Shown: positions 5,368 to 5,789 of the stretch, one piece after another
Numbering within the stretch: the first letter of the stretch is position 1
Layout: each line of letters begins with the position of its first letter
Origin: Candidatus Rokuibacteriota bacterium
Lineage (GTDB): Bacteria > Methylomirabilota > Methylomirabilia > Rokubacteriales > CSP1-6
Assembly: GCA_003221595.1 (NCBI GenBank)
Contig: QHSM01000228.1
Coordinates: 1 to 5,789 of the forward strand
Length of the DNA: 5,789 bases
Reading direction: 5' to 3'
The notes under the pieces: generated by a model
Told to the model about the DNA's origin: nothing
Databases searched by the model: none
What the model saw: the letters and a program-made list of their open reading frames with translations, nothing else
Position numbers and translations under genes: made by a program

Positions 5368-5782
5368 GTAGTCGTCCTCTCCAGATGCGCTTGGCCAGGC
5401 TTTGCGCGATCGCGTTGACACGCTCGCCGGCGTGGCCGGCGCGGCTCCAGAAGAGCCGCACCCGGTCCATCGCGCTGAGATGCGAGAAGTAGTAAACGTT
5501 ACCCACGGCCTCGATTGCAACCCGGGAGCCGATTTTGAGCCCCACCGTCTCGGCGCCGTGGCAGATGAACCGGGCACCCCCGACCAACTCGACCAGCGCG
5601 ATGTGCAGCGGCGATCGAAAGCCTCCGGGCGGCGAGTGCAGCGTGGTGAAGGAGATGATGTCGCCGGCGCCCGCGACCGAGGTCTGCGCCATCTCGACCG
5701 GATGACGCGGGCACCACCGCGAGGGCGGCGCGGCGACGAGCCCGCACACCGGACACCGGGAGGCGGCGAGTCTTTCGATCAT
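5354..5782 (-). CDS. DUF35 zinc-ribbon/OB-fold protein (thiolase- or hydratase-associated type)
   Basis: This 142-residue protein has an N-terminal rubredoxin-like zinc ribbon, CPVCG (10-14) with a second half WCPRH (23-27). It is followed by an OB-fold of the DUF35 type (about 38-100: GAGDIISFTTLHSPPGGF, then LHIALVELVGGARFICHG and LKIGSRVAIEAVGNVYYFS). Such proteins act as partners of thiolase-like or MaoC-like enzymes in acyl-CoA and steroid side-chain breakdown and bind acyl-CoA or help form a substrate channel; a thiolase-like partner may lie just upstream, outside the window. The fourth zinc ligand, usually Cys, is His27 here, which can still bind zinc. A basic C-terminal tail (RVRLFWSRAGH...KRIWRGRLRDEE) extends beyond the usual domain. 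The ATG at 5782 is only 7 bases from the window edge, so its ribosome-binding site is out of view and a slightly longer N-terminus cannot be ruled out. The TAA at 5356-5354 overlaps the next gene's start region. Confidence 0.82.
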   Translation of the reverse strand: MIERLAASRCPVCGLVAAPPSRWCPRHPVEMAQTSVAGAGDIISFTTLHSPPGGFRSPLHIALVELVGGARFICHGAETVGLKIGSRVAIEAVGNVYYFSHLSAMDRVRLFWSRAGHAGERVNAIAQSLAKRIWRGRLRDEE

Positions 5783-5789
5783 GGTAGCG

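Noticed and set aside
4099..5418. Plus-strand open frame of 439 codons opposite the CoA-transferase gene
   Set aside because: It has low-complexity Arg/Glu/Val/His-rich composition and lies wholly opposite a well-conserved family member; it is a GC-driven shadow.
5368..5577. N-terminal extension of the CoA-transferase by 70 residues to an ATG at 5577
   Set aside because: The extension is an out-of-frame reading of the DUF35 gene, has no family similarity, and the GTG at 5367 has a strong ribosome-binding site and the right position for the family.

Overview
This is a GC-rich stretch (mid-60s percent G+C by eye) of a bacterial chromosome with tight gene packing, very high G+C at third codon positions and translationally coupled genes. 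The mix of a CaiB/BaiF CoA-transferase, a DUF35 protein, an RraA-family protein and an alpha/beta hydrolase suits an uncultured soil or sediment lineage such as Candidatus Rokubacteria/Methylomirabilota or a high-GC proteobacterium. That assignment is a guess from gene style; there is no rRNA or marker gene here.

Left part (1-1953, plus strand): an operon-like run of a TPR protein cut by the window edge, an RraA/HMG-aldolase-like protein whose start codon shares a base with the TPR stop codon, and an alpha/beta hydrolase 10 bases further on. Two GC-rich hairpins lie at the end of the hydrolase gene. The enzymes look like a small catabolic pair (an ester- or C-C-bond hydrolase plus an aldolase/decarboxylase), but the substrate cannot be read from the sequence.

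Middle part (1954-2648): sparse and relatively AT-rich. It holds one small minus-strand gene of 95 codons, which encodes an orphan helix-turn-helix resembling part of an IS21-type transposase, flanked by Asn-Gly-rich tails. Its third-position G+C is clearly lower than that of its neighbour. Its leader can fold into a roughly 17-bp hairpin that buries the Shine-Dalgarno sequence. The rest of the region holds hairpins that look like gene-end structures.

Right part (2649-5782, minus strand): an operon read leftwards of a DUF35 OB-fold/zinc-ribbon protein, a CaiB/BaiF-type CoA-transferase (GTG start overlapping the preceding gene by 14 bases) and a citramalate synthase (CimA). All three handle acyl-CoA or short branched acids. 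The CimA appears to lack about 38-40 residues just after its GERCGNANL motif, with the reading frame kept.

Most notable points: the Shine-Dalgarno-burying leader of the small gene, the orphan IS21-like HTH protein itself, and the in-frame internal deletion in CimA. No CRISPR array, tRNA, rRNA or intact mobile element was seen.
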